Assembly (NCBI GenBank): GCA_963726405.1 | Contig: CAVSCF010000010.1 | Span: 1 to 64,000 of the forward strand | DNA: 64,000 nt | Reading direction: 5' to 3' | Source of the DNA: JAOUJD01 sp963726405 | GTDB lineage: Bacteria > Pseudomonadota > Gammaproteobacteria > Burkholderiales > Burkholderiaceae_F | Shown: positions 18,760-27,309 of the stretch, one piece after another | Layout of the letters: each line of letters starts with the position of its first letter | Numbering within the stretch: the stretch's first letter is position 1 | Position numbers and translations under genes: made by a program | Notes under the pieces: model-generated | The model's input: only the letters and a program-made list of their open reading frames with translations | Database searches by the model: none | What the model was told of the DNA's origin: nothing

Positions 18760-20271
18760 TCACGCCTCCGGGCGCAGGTGAGGGAAGAGGATCACGTCGC
18801 GGATGCTGGGCGCATTCGTGAGCAGCATGATGAAGCGGTCCACGCCCACGCCGCAGCCGGCCGCGGGCGGCATGCCGTACTCGAGCGCGCGCACATAGTC
18901 GGCGTCGTAGAACATCGCTTCCTCGTCGCCGGCGGCCTTCGCCTTCGCCTGCTCGTTGAAGCGCGCGGCCTGGTCCTCGGGGTCATTCAACTCCGAAAAG
19001 CCGTTCGCGGTTTCGCGCCCGGCGATGAACAGTTCGAAACGTTCCGTGATCTCCGGACGCGTGTCGGACGCCCGTGCCAGCGGTGACACTTCGACCGGGT
19101 AGTCGACGATGTAGGTGGGCTCGATCAGTTTCGACTCGGCCACCTCTTCGAAGAGCCCCAGCTGCAGCGCGCCCAGCCCGGCCTCTTCCGAGTGCGTGCT
19201 GCCTTTGGACCGCAGCTCGCGGTGCAGGAAGCCGCGGTCGGCCAGTTGCGCCTCCGAGTAGTGCGGGGCGTGCTGGCGGATCGCCTGCACGGTGGTCAGT
19301 CGCGCGAACGGGCGCGACAGATCGATCGTCTGGCCCTGGTACTGCAGCACCGCCGTGCCGGTGGCGGCGATGGCAACGTGCCGCAGCAGCCGCTCGGTGA
19401 AGTCCATCAGCCACTGGTACTCCTGGTACGCGGCGTAGAACTCCATCATCGTGAACTCGGGGTTGTGGCGTGGCGACAGCCCCTCGTTGCGGAAGTTGCG
19501 GTTGATTTCGAACACGCGGTCGAAGCCGCCCACCACCAGGCGCTTGAGGAACAGTTCCGGCGCGATGCGCAGGTACATGTCGATGTCGAGCGCGTTGTGG
19601 TGCGTGACGAAGGGCTTGGCCGCCGCACCGCCCGGGATCACCTGCAGCATCGGGGTTTCCACTTCGAGGAAGCCCTCGTCGACCATGAACTGGCGCATCG
19701 CGGCCATGGCCTTGCTGCGCGTCACGAACGCGGCGCGCGACTCCTCGTTCACGATGAGATCGACGTAGCGCTGGCGGTAGCGCTGCTCGCGGTCCTCGAG
19801 CCCGTGGAACTTGTCGGGCAGGGGGCGCAGCGACTTCGCGAGCAGCCGCAGTTCCTTGCAGCGGACGGACAGTTCGCCTTTCTGCGTCCTGAAGAGCAGG
19901 CCCCGGGCCGCCACGATGTCGCCGATGTCCCAGTGCTTGAACGCTTCGTGCGCGGCCTCGCCGGTGTCGTCGTTGGCGACGTAGAACTGGATGCGTCCGG
20001 TGCTGTCCTGCACGGTGGCGAAGCTCGCCTTGCCCATCACGCGCTTGAGCATCATGCGGCCCGCCAGCACCACCTCGACGCCTGCCTTCGCCAGCGCTTC
20101 GCGGTCGAGCTCGCCGTAGCGCGCCTGCAGTTCGCCCGCCTGGTGTTCGCGCACGAAGTCGTTCGGGAACGCCGGGCCGGCGGCGCGCAGCGCGGTGAGC
20201 TTGGCACGCCGCTCCGCGATGATCTGGTTCTCGTCGGTCGGGGCGCCGGCAGGGGCGGGGGTGTCGTTCAT
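18760..20271 (-). CDS. lysS: Lysyl-tRNA synthetase, class II
   Basis: Charges tRNA-Lys. A 503-residue protein with an N-terminal OB-fold anticodon domain (AGRMMLKRVMGKASFATVQD) and a class II core: motif 1 region, motif 2 (FRNEGLSPRHNPEFTMMEFY) and motif 3 (GCGVGVDRFIMLLT). The start MNDTPAPAGAP sits 7 bp after the SDR gene. prfB and lysS are neighbours in many proteobacteria. Confidence 0.97.
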   Translation of the reverse strand: MNDTPAPAGAPTDENQIIAERRAKLTALRAAGPAFPNDFVREHQAGELQARYGELDREALAKAGVEVVLAGRMMLKRVMGKASFATVQDSTGRIQFYVANDDTGEAAHEAFKHWDIGDIVAARGLLFRTQKGELSVRCKELRLLAKSLRPLPDKFHGLEDREQRYRQRYVDLIVNEESRAAFVTRSKAMAAMRQFMVDEGFLEVETPMLQVIPGGAAAKPFVTHHNALDIDMYLRIAPELFLKRLVVGGFDRVFEINRNFRNEGLSPRHNPEFTMMEFYAAYQEYQWLMDFTERLLRHVAIAATGTAVLQYQGQTIDLSRPFARLTTVQAIRQHAPHYSEAQLADRGFLHRELRSKGSTHSEEAGLGALQLGLFEEVAESKLIEPTYIVDYPVEVSPLARASDTRPEITERFELFIAGRETANGFSELNDPEDQAARFNEQAKAKAAGDEEAMFYDADYVRALEYGMPPAAGCGVGVDRFIMLLTNAPSIRDVILFPHLRPEA

Positions 20272-20278
20272 CGTTCTC

Positions 20279-21040
20279 TCAGGCGTCGCGGGCGTCCGCG
20301 ACAGGTTCGGTTCCGAAATCGGCGCGCGCGAGGACCGCGAGCACGCGCTTGGCGGCGTGTTCCGGCGTGGCGAGCTGGCCCGTCGCCTTCAGCTCCTCGA
20401 AGCGAGCCTTGTCGGGAAATCCTGCCGCGTCCGCGGCTCTGATCCGCTCTTGCATGTCGGTGTCGACCACGCCTGGCGCAAGCGACACGATGCGCGCCGG
20501 GTTGGGGCCGTTCCTTTCGTCCAGTGCGGTGACCCGGCTGAATTGATCCAGGCCCGCCTTGGCCGCACAGTACGCGGCCCAGCCGGCAATCGGGCGCCGT
20601 CCGGCGCCGGAAGAGATATTCAGCACGCGCTTGTCGACGGGCCAGGCGCGCGTGGCTCGCAGGAAGGCGGCCGTCAGGAGCATCGGGGCTTCCAGACCCA
20701 CCCGCAGCACGGCGGCCAGCGTGTCGGCATCGCTGGCGTCGATGGGGCCGACATGGCCGAGCAGCCCGGCATTGTTGATCAGCGTGGCCGAAGTGAACGC
20801 CGATGCGGGGTGCTGGTGCAGCCAGGCTTCGAGGCGCGCCGACGAGCCGACGTCGTGGCCGAGATCGAGCGCCCACTGCTCGAGCGTCGTGCCGCGCGCA
20901 GTGGCGGCGTCGGCGAGTGCAGGGTCGGGATGGCGGGACAGCGTGAGCAGATGCGTGTCGGCCGCGAGGAGCTGCCGCGCCATGGCGGCGCCGAGGCCGC
21001 GCGAGGCGCCGGTGAGGATGATGAGTTTGCGGTTCGTCAT
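20279..21040 (-). CDS. Short-chain dehydrogenase/reductase
   Basis: A 253-residue Rossmann-fold oxidoreductase, likely NADP-dependent and soluble. Cofactor motif TGASRGLG near residues 10-17, NNAGLLG in the middle, catalytic Ser in NISSGAGRRP and YxxxK in YCAAKAG. The overall pattern is closest to the sepiapterin-reductase-like or YueD-like SDR group; substrate unknown. It overlaps the GNAT gene by 4 bp (ATGA), so the two are coupled. Confidence 0.85.
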   Translation of the reverse strand: MTNRKLIILTGASRGLGAAMARQLLAADTHLLTLSRHPDPALADAATARGTTLEQWALDLGHDVGSSARLEAWLHQHPASAFTSATLINNAGLLGHVGPIDASDADTLAAVLRVGLEAPMLLTAAFLRATRAWPVDKRVLNISSGAGRRPIAGWAAYCAAKAGLDQFSRVTALDERNGPNPARIVSLAPGVVDTDMQERIRAADAAGFPDKARFEELKATGQLATPEHAAKRVLAVLARADFGTEPVADARDA

Positions 21041-21672
21041 GGGGTTCCGAGGTAGCGCAGCGTGGCCACGCCGTGGCGCTCACGCCAGACCGGGTAGTCG
21101 TCAAGCGCGATGCCGAAGATCAGCGTGTCCCGCAGCTGCCCGTGGTGATCGCGTTTCTCGGCGCGCATCCGTCCTTCTTCCGGTACACCCGCGCGCCGCA
21201 GCACGCCGGCACTCGCTGCGTTGTCGGCGTCGCATGTCGCGAACACGCGGTTCATGCCCATGTGGTCGAACGCGTAGTGCACCAGCAGGCGCACGACGTC
21301 CGCGGCGAGTCCCTGGCCGCGTGCCGGCGGCAGGAGGAAGAAGCCGATCTCGGCCTTCGGGGTGTTCCAGTCCGGAGCGTGAAAGCCCGAGCCGCCGAGG
21401 AATTCCCCGGCCGGGTTCCAGAGGCCCATCGGCATCGACTCGCGCAGCGCGAACTTCGCGTGCATCCGCATCGCGTACGACTCGGAAACCGCCACTTCCT
21501 GATGGCGCTGCGGCCACATCATCCAGCGCATCAGTTCGTCGCGATGCGGAGCGAGGCCGGCGAAGAAGGCCGTTCCGTCGCCCGGGCGATAACGCCGCGC
21601 GATCACACGCTCGCTCGCCACGCCCTCGGGCAGCGGCAGCAACTCGGGCTGCGACAGGGCGGGGCGCTCCAT
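21037..21672 (-). CDS. GNAT acetyltransferase, RimJ/RimL type
   Basis: A 211-residue acetyl-CoA-dependent transferase. The acetyl-CoA pyrophosphate loop is seen in LPPARGQGLAADVVRLL (R/Q-x-x-G-x-A pattern), preceded by AEIGFFLL and followed by VFATCDADNAASAGVLRRAG, typical of the RimJ/RimL subgroup that acetylates protein N-termini or small molecules. The gene starts 2 bp after prfB ends and overlaps the SDR gene. Substrate unknown. Confidence 0.85.
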   Translation of the reverse strand: MERPALSQPELLPLPEGVASERVIARRYRPGDGTAFFAGLAPHRDELMRWMMWPQRHQEVAVSESYAMRMHAKFALRESMPMGLWNPAGEFLGGSGFHAPDWNTPKAEIGFFLLPPARGQGLAADVVRLLVHYAFDHMGMNRVFATCDADNAASAGVLRRAGVPEEGRMRAEKRDHHGQLRDTLIFGIALDDYPVWRERHGVATLRYLGTP

Positions 21673-21674
21673 TT

Positions 21675-22779
21675 TCAGACCGCCTGCTTCAGGCTCGCCT
21701 CGATGAAGTCGTCGAGATCGCCGTCGAGGACCGCCTGCGTGTTGCCGACCTCGACATTGGTCCGCAGGTCCTTGATGCGCGACTGGTCGAGGACGTACGA
21801 GCGGATCTGGTGGCCCCAGCCGATGTCCGACTTCGACTCCTCGAGCTTGGTCTGCTCGACCATGCGCTTGCGCAGTTCCTGCTCGTAGAGCTTGGACTTC
21901 AGCATCGCCATCGCTTCTGCCCGGTTGCGATGCTGGCTGCGGTCGTTCTGGCTGGCGACCACGATGCCGCTGGGCGCATGCGTGATGCGAACCGCCGACT
22001 CGGTCTTGTTGACGTGCTGTCCGCCTGCGCCGGAGGCCCGGTACACGTCGATGCGCAGGTCGGCCGGGTTGATGTCGACCTCGATCGTTTCATCGACCTC
22101 GGGATAGACGAACACGCTGGCGAACGACGTGTGGCGGCGCGCGTTCGAATCGAAGGGCGACTTGCGCACCAGCCGGTGGATTCCCGTCTCGGTGCGCAGC
22201 ATGCCGAAGGCATAGTCGCCGCTGACCTTGATCGTCGCGCTCTTGATGCCCGCGACCTCGCCTTCGGTCTCCTCGAGGAGCTCGGGCTTGAAGCCGCGCC
22301 GCTCGGCGTAACGCAGGTACATGCGTTCGAGCATCGACGCCCAGTCCTGCGCCTCGGTCCCGCCCGCGCCGGACTGGATCTCGATGAAGCAGTTGTTGGG
22401 GTCCAGGGGGTTGTTGAACATCCGCTGGAACTCGAGCTCGCCGACGTGCTTCGCCAGGTCGGCGACGTCGGTTTCGATGGCGATCAGCGTGGGGTCGTCG
22501 TTGTCCGCCCGCGCCATTTCGAAGAGTTCACCTGCGTCCCGTACTCCGGCCTCCAGCCGGTGCATCTTTTCGACGATCAGGTCGGCGGTCTTCTTTTCCT
22601 TGCCAAGTTCCTGGGCGCGCTTGGGGTCGTCCCAGACTTTGGGGTCCTCGAGTGCGGCACCGATTTCCTTGAGTCGAGCCTCCTTGGCATCGACGTCAAA
22701 GATACCTCCGGAGTTCGGCGAGGCGGCCGCGCAGGCCCGCGACGGTGCCTTCGATCTGGTTGAGGCGTTCGGCTTCCAT
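21675..22779 (-). CDS. prfB: Peptide chain release factor 2, with programmed +1 frameshift
   Basis: Terminates translation at UGA and UAA. It is encoded in two frames: a 27-codon first frame (MEAERLNQIEGTVAG ... LRRYL) ending at TGA 22696-22698, then the +1 frame DVDAKEARLKEIG to 21675. Total about 367 residues, normal. The stop-recognition SPF motif (RKSPFDSNA) and catalytic GGQ (SGAGGQHVNK) are intact. The frameshift is the well-known autoregulation: low RF2 allows slippage. It is the first gene of the prfB-GNAT-SDR-lysS-Nudix-sbtA-sbtB run. Confidence 0.97.
22695..22709 (-). promoter_or_regulatory. RF2 programmed frameshift site
   Basis: The coding strand reads GGAGG-TAT-CTTTGAC. The Shine-Dalgarno-like GGAGG (22709-22705) sits three bases before the CTT slippery codon, the in-frame UGA and its weak-context C. 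Confidence 0.95.
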
Positions 22780-22886
22780 GGACTTTCCGTACGTTAGGAG
22801 AACTACAAAATTTGACTGCCGCCGGGCCGCCGGGGCCCGGCGCACTTCAGCGCGGTTGTTTCAGGCCTTCGGCAGCCGGCGGCCGC

Positions 22887-23327
22887 TCAACCGCGGTCGG
22901 TGTTGACAACGAGCGACTCGATAGGAGCCACGGGCTTGCCGTCCGGACCGAGCAGCTTGATGAGGTACTTGTAAATGCCCATCCGCGTGTTCTTGTTTTC
23001 GCACTGGAACTGACGACCATCCGCGGTCCGCCGGCAGTTCACGACTTCGTTTTGCGGCTTGGCAGGCGCGTCCATCCGCACCCCCGCATAGTCATTCTGG
23101 AGTTCTCCTGCGATCACGATGCCGTCATCCGCAAAGCGGTAGCCGGGAGCCGACGCATCGATCTGCCAGGTAATGGGCGCTTTCACCCCGGTCATGATGC
23201 GGATCGGATCGGGCGCCACGCTGACCGCTCCATTCGCGACCTTCACGACGGGCTGATTGTTCGGTGGCACGGTGGAGCATCCGGCGACCATCACAGCGAT
23301 CAGCGTTACCGCAAATACTCTCTTCAT
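22887..23327 (-). CDS. Small lipoprotein, member 1 of a three-paralog family
   Basis: A 146-residue protein with a lipoprotein signal (MKRVFAVTLIAVMVAGC) and lipobox VAGC, so probably a membrane-anchored periplasmic protein. The mature part shares a pattern with the proteins at 26396-26746 and 26768-27217: QPVVKVANG, APDPIRI, ITWQID, GYRFADDGIVIAGE, NEVVNCRR, ENKNTRMGIYKY, then GPDGKPV. This suggests a small beta-sandwich. I know no characterised family with this signature. A GC-rich hairpin lies between its stop and prfB. Confidence 0.75.
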   Translation of the reverse strand: MKRVFAVTLIAVMVAGCSTVPPNNQPVVKVANGAVSVAPDPIRIMTGVKAPITWQIDASAPGYRFADDGIVIAGELQNDYAGVRMDAPAKPQNEVVNCRRTADGRQFQCENKNTRMGIYKYLIKLLGPDGKPVAPIESLVVNTDRG

Positions 23328-23774
23328 CGCATCCCCTTCCTTTCCATGGCAGTTTCTTCTTGGTTCATCTTGGGAACGCGGCGGCACCTGCTGGAAATCG
23401 CCTCGCCGCAGACAAGTCCACTCCCTTTCGTCACTCCGCGATGAAGATCAGGGGGGCTGGACAAGGTGCACCGCGGTCGGTTGCGACGTCGGATTCGATC
23501 TCGATGTCTCACTCTCGACCAGCGAATTATAGGAGTGAAAGTGCGGCGGCAGGTCGCTGCGAGGGCGTCCGAAGGGGCAACGAGCCGTGGTGGGCGCCTT
23601 GCCGCGTACCCGCCTGTTGCGGGACGTCGAGCGGTGGCACTCTGCGACGGGAAGGGGATCCAGGATATGGCCCTCGCACAAGGGGTGCTTCGCGCCCGCC
23701 CGGAGCTTTCAAACTCCCGTGAAAGCTGAGAGCGGCGGCCTTAACATTCCCTCAACAAGAACCGGCGGTGCAAA
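23328..23774. other. Intergenic region, no gene recognised
   Basis: About 450 bp between divergent genes. No convincing ORF, RNA or repeat. It should contain promoters for the small lipoprotein and the cyclase gene; no strong elements are seen. Confidence 0.4.
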
Positions 23775-26387
23775 GTGCCTGAAGCGCAGTCCATCACGTA
23801 CCTGTTCTCGGATATCGAGGGCAGCACGCGCCTGTGGGAGACCGACCCCCAGGGCGCCGCCGGGGCGCTGGCCTGGCACGACCGGCTGTCACGGGCGGCC
23901 GTCGAGCGTCATCAGGGCACCGTCGTGAAGATGACCGGGGACGGCATGCACGCGGCCTTCGCCGACCCGGCCGCGGCGGTGCAGGCCGTGATCGACCTGC
24001 AGACGGAACTCGCGCACCCCTCTGACGGCTTGCCGGCGCTGAAGGTGCGGTGCGGCCTGCACCTTGGCCACGATCAGCGTCGCGACAACGATTTCTATGG
24101 GCCCGCGGTGAATCGCGCGGCGCGCATCTCCAATGCCGCGCACGGTGGACAGGTCCTGCTCTCCGGCGCCCTGGTGGAGCGGGTGCGCGGGGCGTTGCCA
24201 CCGGGTGCGGGACTGCGCGAACTGGGGTTGGTGCGTCTCAAGGACTTGGCCAGCCCTGAACGCCTCTTTCAGCTGACGCATCCGGCGCTGCGCGCGGATT
24301 TTCCGGCGCTGCGCTCGCTCGCGAGCACGCCCAACAACCTCCCTCAGCAGTTGAACAGCTTCGTCGGGCGCGAGCGCGAGATGGCCGAAGTCCGCGAACT
24401 GATGCGCGAGCACCGGCTGGTCACGCTGCTCGCGATGGGAGGCGTCGGCAAGTCGCGCCTGTCGATCCAGCTCGGCGCGGAGATCCTCGACGACTTTCCG
24501 GACGGCGTCTGGCTGGTCGAACTGGCGCCGGTGGCCGATGCCGCCGACGTGCCACAGGCCGTGGCCGCCGTGCTCGGCGTCAAGGAGGAGCCGGGCGGCG
24601 GGGTGATCGAGGGCTGGCGCGCTTCGTCCACGACCGTCGCCTGCTGCTGATCCTCGACAACTGCGAGCACGTGGTCGGAGCCGCCGCGAGTCTGGCGAAG
24701 CGGCTGCTGCAGGCGGGCGCAGGAATCACGGATCCTCGCCTCGTCCCGTGATGCGCTGCAGATCGCCGGCGAGTGCGTCTACCACCTGCCGACGCTGGCC
24801 GTGCCCGCGGACGAATCCGAAGGCCGAAGAACTGGAGGTGCACGCCGCGGTGCGTCTTTTTCTCGACCGCGCCATAGCGGTTCAGCCGACGTTTCGCCTG
24901 ACGGACAGGCTCGCCGGTCCGGTCGCTGAGATCTGCCGCCGGCTCGACGGCATTCCCCTCGCGCTCGAACTCGCCGCCGCCCGCACGCGCTCGTTGCCGG
25001 TCGACGTCATCGCGGCGCGCCTCGATCAGCGATTCCGCCTGCTGACGACGGGAGACCGGACGGTCCTGCCGCGCCAGCGCACGCTGCGGGCACTGATCGA
25101 CTGGAGCTTCGACTTGCTCGACGAGCGCGAACGCGACCGTGTTCCGCCGGTTGTCGTTGTTCGCCGGCAGCCTGAGCCTGGAGGCGGCCGAAGCGGTGAC
25201 GTCGGGCGATGGCATCGAAACCATCGAAGTGATCGACCTGCTCGGCAGTCTGGTCGAGAAGTCGCTGGTGGCGATCGAAATGGAGACAGGGCGGTACCGG
25301 ATGCTGGAAACGGTGCGCCACTACGCCGACGAGAAACTCGTCGAGTCCGGCGAGCGGGATCGCGCGCGCACGAAGCATCTTGCCTTCTTTGCCGACCTCG
25401 CCGAGCGAGGCTCGGCTCCATCGAACCGGCCCCGAACAGGCGCACTGGTTCGGGCGCTTGGATGCGGAGCGCGACAACATCCTCGCGGCGCACCGGGCTG
25501 GTTGTGCTAGCAGCAGCAACTACCCGGCGCTGATGAAGATGGCGCGCGGAACGCGTTACTACTGGTTCAGCCGCGGCCAGCCCAGCAACGGACTGCAACT
25601 CTATCTGGACGTCCTGCGCCTGGGCGGCGAGGTCGCTGGAGATGCCGATCGTTGCCGACTGCTCTTCGCCGCGGGCCAGTTCGAGTACTACCTCGGCAAG
25701 CTGTCTGAAGCGCAGGGCCATCTTGCCGAATGCCTGGAGATCGCCGAGCGAACGGGTGACGAAGCCGTGCTTGCGGCGGTGCTGCAACCGCTCGGCCTGG
25801 TCCTTCTGGACTCCGGGGATTTTCCCGCCGCCCGTCGGCACCTGAGCGGGGCGTTGGAACGCGCGCGAGCCGCGGACTCCCCGCTGGAAGTGGTGGGCGC
25901 GCTGACGGCGCTGGCGATGGTGAATCTGGTCGAGGGGTCGTTCGCGGCAGCGGCTTCCGGATTCGAGGAGGCGCTTCGGATCTCCAGCACGACGGAGGAC
26001 GACGAGTCGACGGCACGCTGCCTGATCAACTGTGCTGTCGTCGATGTACGGACGGGCGAGCGGCAGCGGGCACGCGAAAGACTCTCGCAAGCAGTCGACG
26101 TTGCGTCGCGGCTGCGCTCCGATGCGCTCTTCCAGTGCGTCCTCGACGGCTGTCTCGCCCTGGCGGCTTGCAGGGAGGACTGGGCCACGGCGGCGAAGTG
26201 CTATCGCATCTCGGAGAGGCTCCTGCGGCAGATGGGGCGTCGGCGCGAACGTGCCGATGCAGCCGTGCTGCAAAGTGCCCTCGAAGGCGTCGAGCGCCGA
26301 CTGGACGTTGGTGCACCAGACGGGACGCGCGGCGAGGTAGGAGCCGAGGAAGCCTTGGCGGCGGCCCGATTAGCGCTCGCCGCTTGA
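23775..26387 (+). pseudogene. Class III cyclase / NB-ARC ATPase / TPR regulator, frameshifted
   Basis: One large gene of about 870 codons, start GTG 23775. It reads: class III nucleotidyl cyclase domain (YLFSDIEGSTRLWE and KMTGDGMHAAF carry the two metal aspartates), then an AfsR/LuxR-like ATPase (NSFVGREREMAEV, Walker A GGVGKS, Walker B LLLILDNCEH, GIPLALELAAAR), then TPR-like helices to the C-terminus. The frame breaks near 24610, 24720, 24830, 25140 and 25410, while domain order and conserved motifs survive. Architecture fits signal-responsive ATPase-cyclase proteins of unknown ligand. Non-functional if the indels are real. Confidence 0.8.
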
Positions 26388-26395
26388 GCGGGGGT

Positions 26396-26746
26396 CTACA
26401 GGTTTCCGCCGTTGATGATGCTTGGATCTGTTTCGACCACGCCGCCCGGCCCCTCTAGGCGAATGGTGTACTTGTACTTACCGGGCCGGGTGTTCTTGTT
26501 CAGCCAGACGAATTGCTGGCCATTGGCGGTCAATCGTCCGTCGACAATCTCCGCCTGCGGTCGCAGGCCGGTGGCGGTCTCCTCGCCGTCGATGCGGATC
26601 CCGTCCGCGGTGAAGGTGAAGCCGGTCGCCTCGAGCCTCCAGACGATCGTGACGTTGCGCTGATGGGTCGGAAACTTCAGCGGATCGGGGTCCACAGTGG
26701 GTCGACCGTTGACCACACGGACCACCGGCTTGTCATGGGCTGCCAT
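26396..26746 (-). CDS. Small protein, paralog 2, without signal peptide
   Basis: A 116-residue version of the family at 22887 and 26768: KPVVRVVNG, VDPDPLKFPTH, VTIVWRLEATGFTFTADGI, LNKNTRPGKYKYTI, DPSIINGGNL. Unlike its two relatives it starts directly at the domain (MAAHDKPVV) with no export signal, behind GGGGGG. It follows paralog 3 by 21 bp, probably in one transcript. No function known. Confidence 0.75.
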   Translation of the reverse strand: MAAHDKPVVRVVNGRPTVDPDPLKFPTHQRNVTIVWRLEATGFTFTADGIRIDGEETATGLRPQAEIVDGRLTANGQQFVWLNKNTRPGKYKYTIRLEGPGGVVETDPSIINGGNL

Positions 26747-26767
26747 CGGACTGTCCCCCCGTGATTG

Positions 26768-27217
26768 CTACAAGTCGCGGCCGTTGATGATGCTGGGATC
26801 GAACGGCTTCAGCGGCTTCCCTTCAACCGTCTCCAGGTTCACCGTGTACTTGTAGGTTCCCGGCCTGGAGTTCCGGTTGACGCAAGAGAACTCGGTGAGA
26901 TCCTCGCGCGCGGGCCTGCACTCGACGATTTCGTTCTGCGTCGGATCGACCCTGCCGACCGCGCCGCCGATCCGTTCGCCATCGATCGAGATCCCATTCT
27001 TCGCGGAGAACCGGTACCCGGCAAGGGCTTGCCAGTAGATGGTCAACCGGCCCCGATCGTTGCTGAAGCGCAGTGGGTCCGGAGTGACCTGCCTGATCTC
27101 GCCATTCACGACCGTGACGACGGGAGTCTGGTTCGACGGGATGTCGAAGAACCGGTTGAAGGACGTACAGCCCGACAGCCCGACGCCGATCAGTACCGCA
27201 AGAAGGATCCGTTTCAT
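26768..27217 (-). CDS. Small lipoprotein, paralog 3
   Basis: A 149-residue lipoprotein: MKRILLAVLIGVGLSGC signal with lipobox LSGC. The mature domain has TPVVTVVNG, TPDPLRFSND, LTIYWQALAGYRF, GISIDGERI, QNEIVECRP, CVNRNSRPGTYKYTVNL and DPSIINGRDL. The shared cysteines (ECRP, SCVN) could form a disulfide, also possible in paralog 1 but absent in paralog 2, consistent with two exported and one cytoplasmic member. First gene of a two-gene unit with paralog 2. Confidence 0.78.
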   Translation of the reverse strand: MKRILLAVLIGVGLSGCTSFNRFFDIPSNQTPVVTVVNGEIRQVTPDPLRFSNDRGRLTIYWQALAGYRFSAKNGISIDGERIGGAVGRVDPTQNEIVECRPAREDLTEFSCVNRNSRPGTYKYTVNLETVEGKPLKPFDPSIINGRDL

Positions 27218-27309
27218 CCCAGCCCTCCAGAGTGCTTGTTGTTGTTGCAGTCAGGATCTGGCGCTTCCGTTGCGCCGGTCGGCAACTGTCTCCGCATCCG
27301 CCCCGAACG

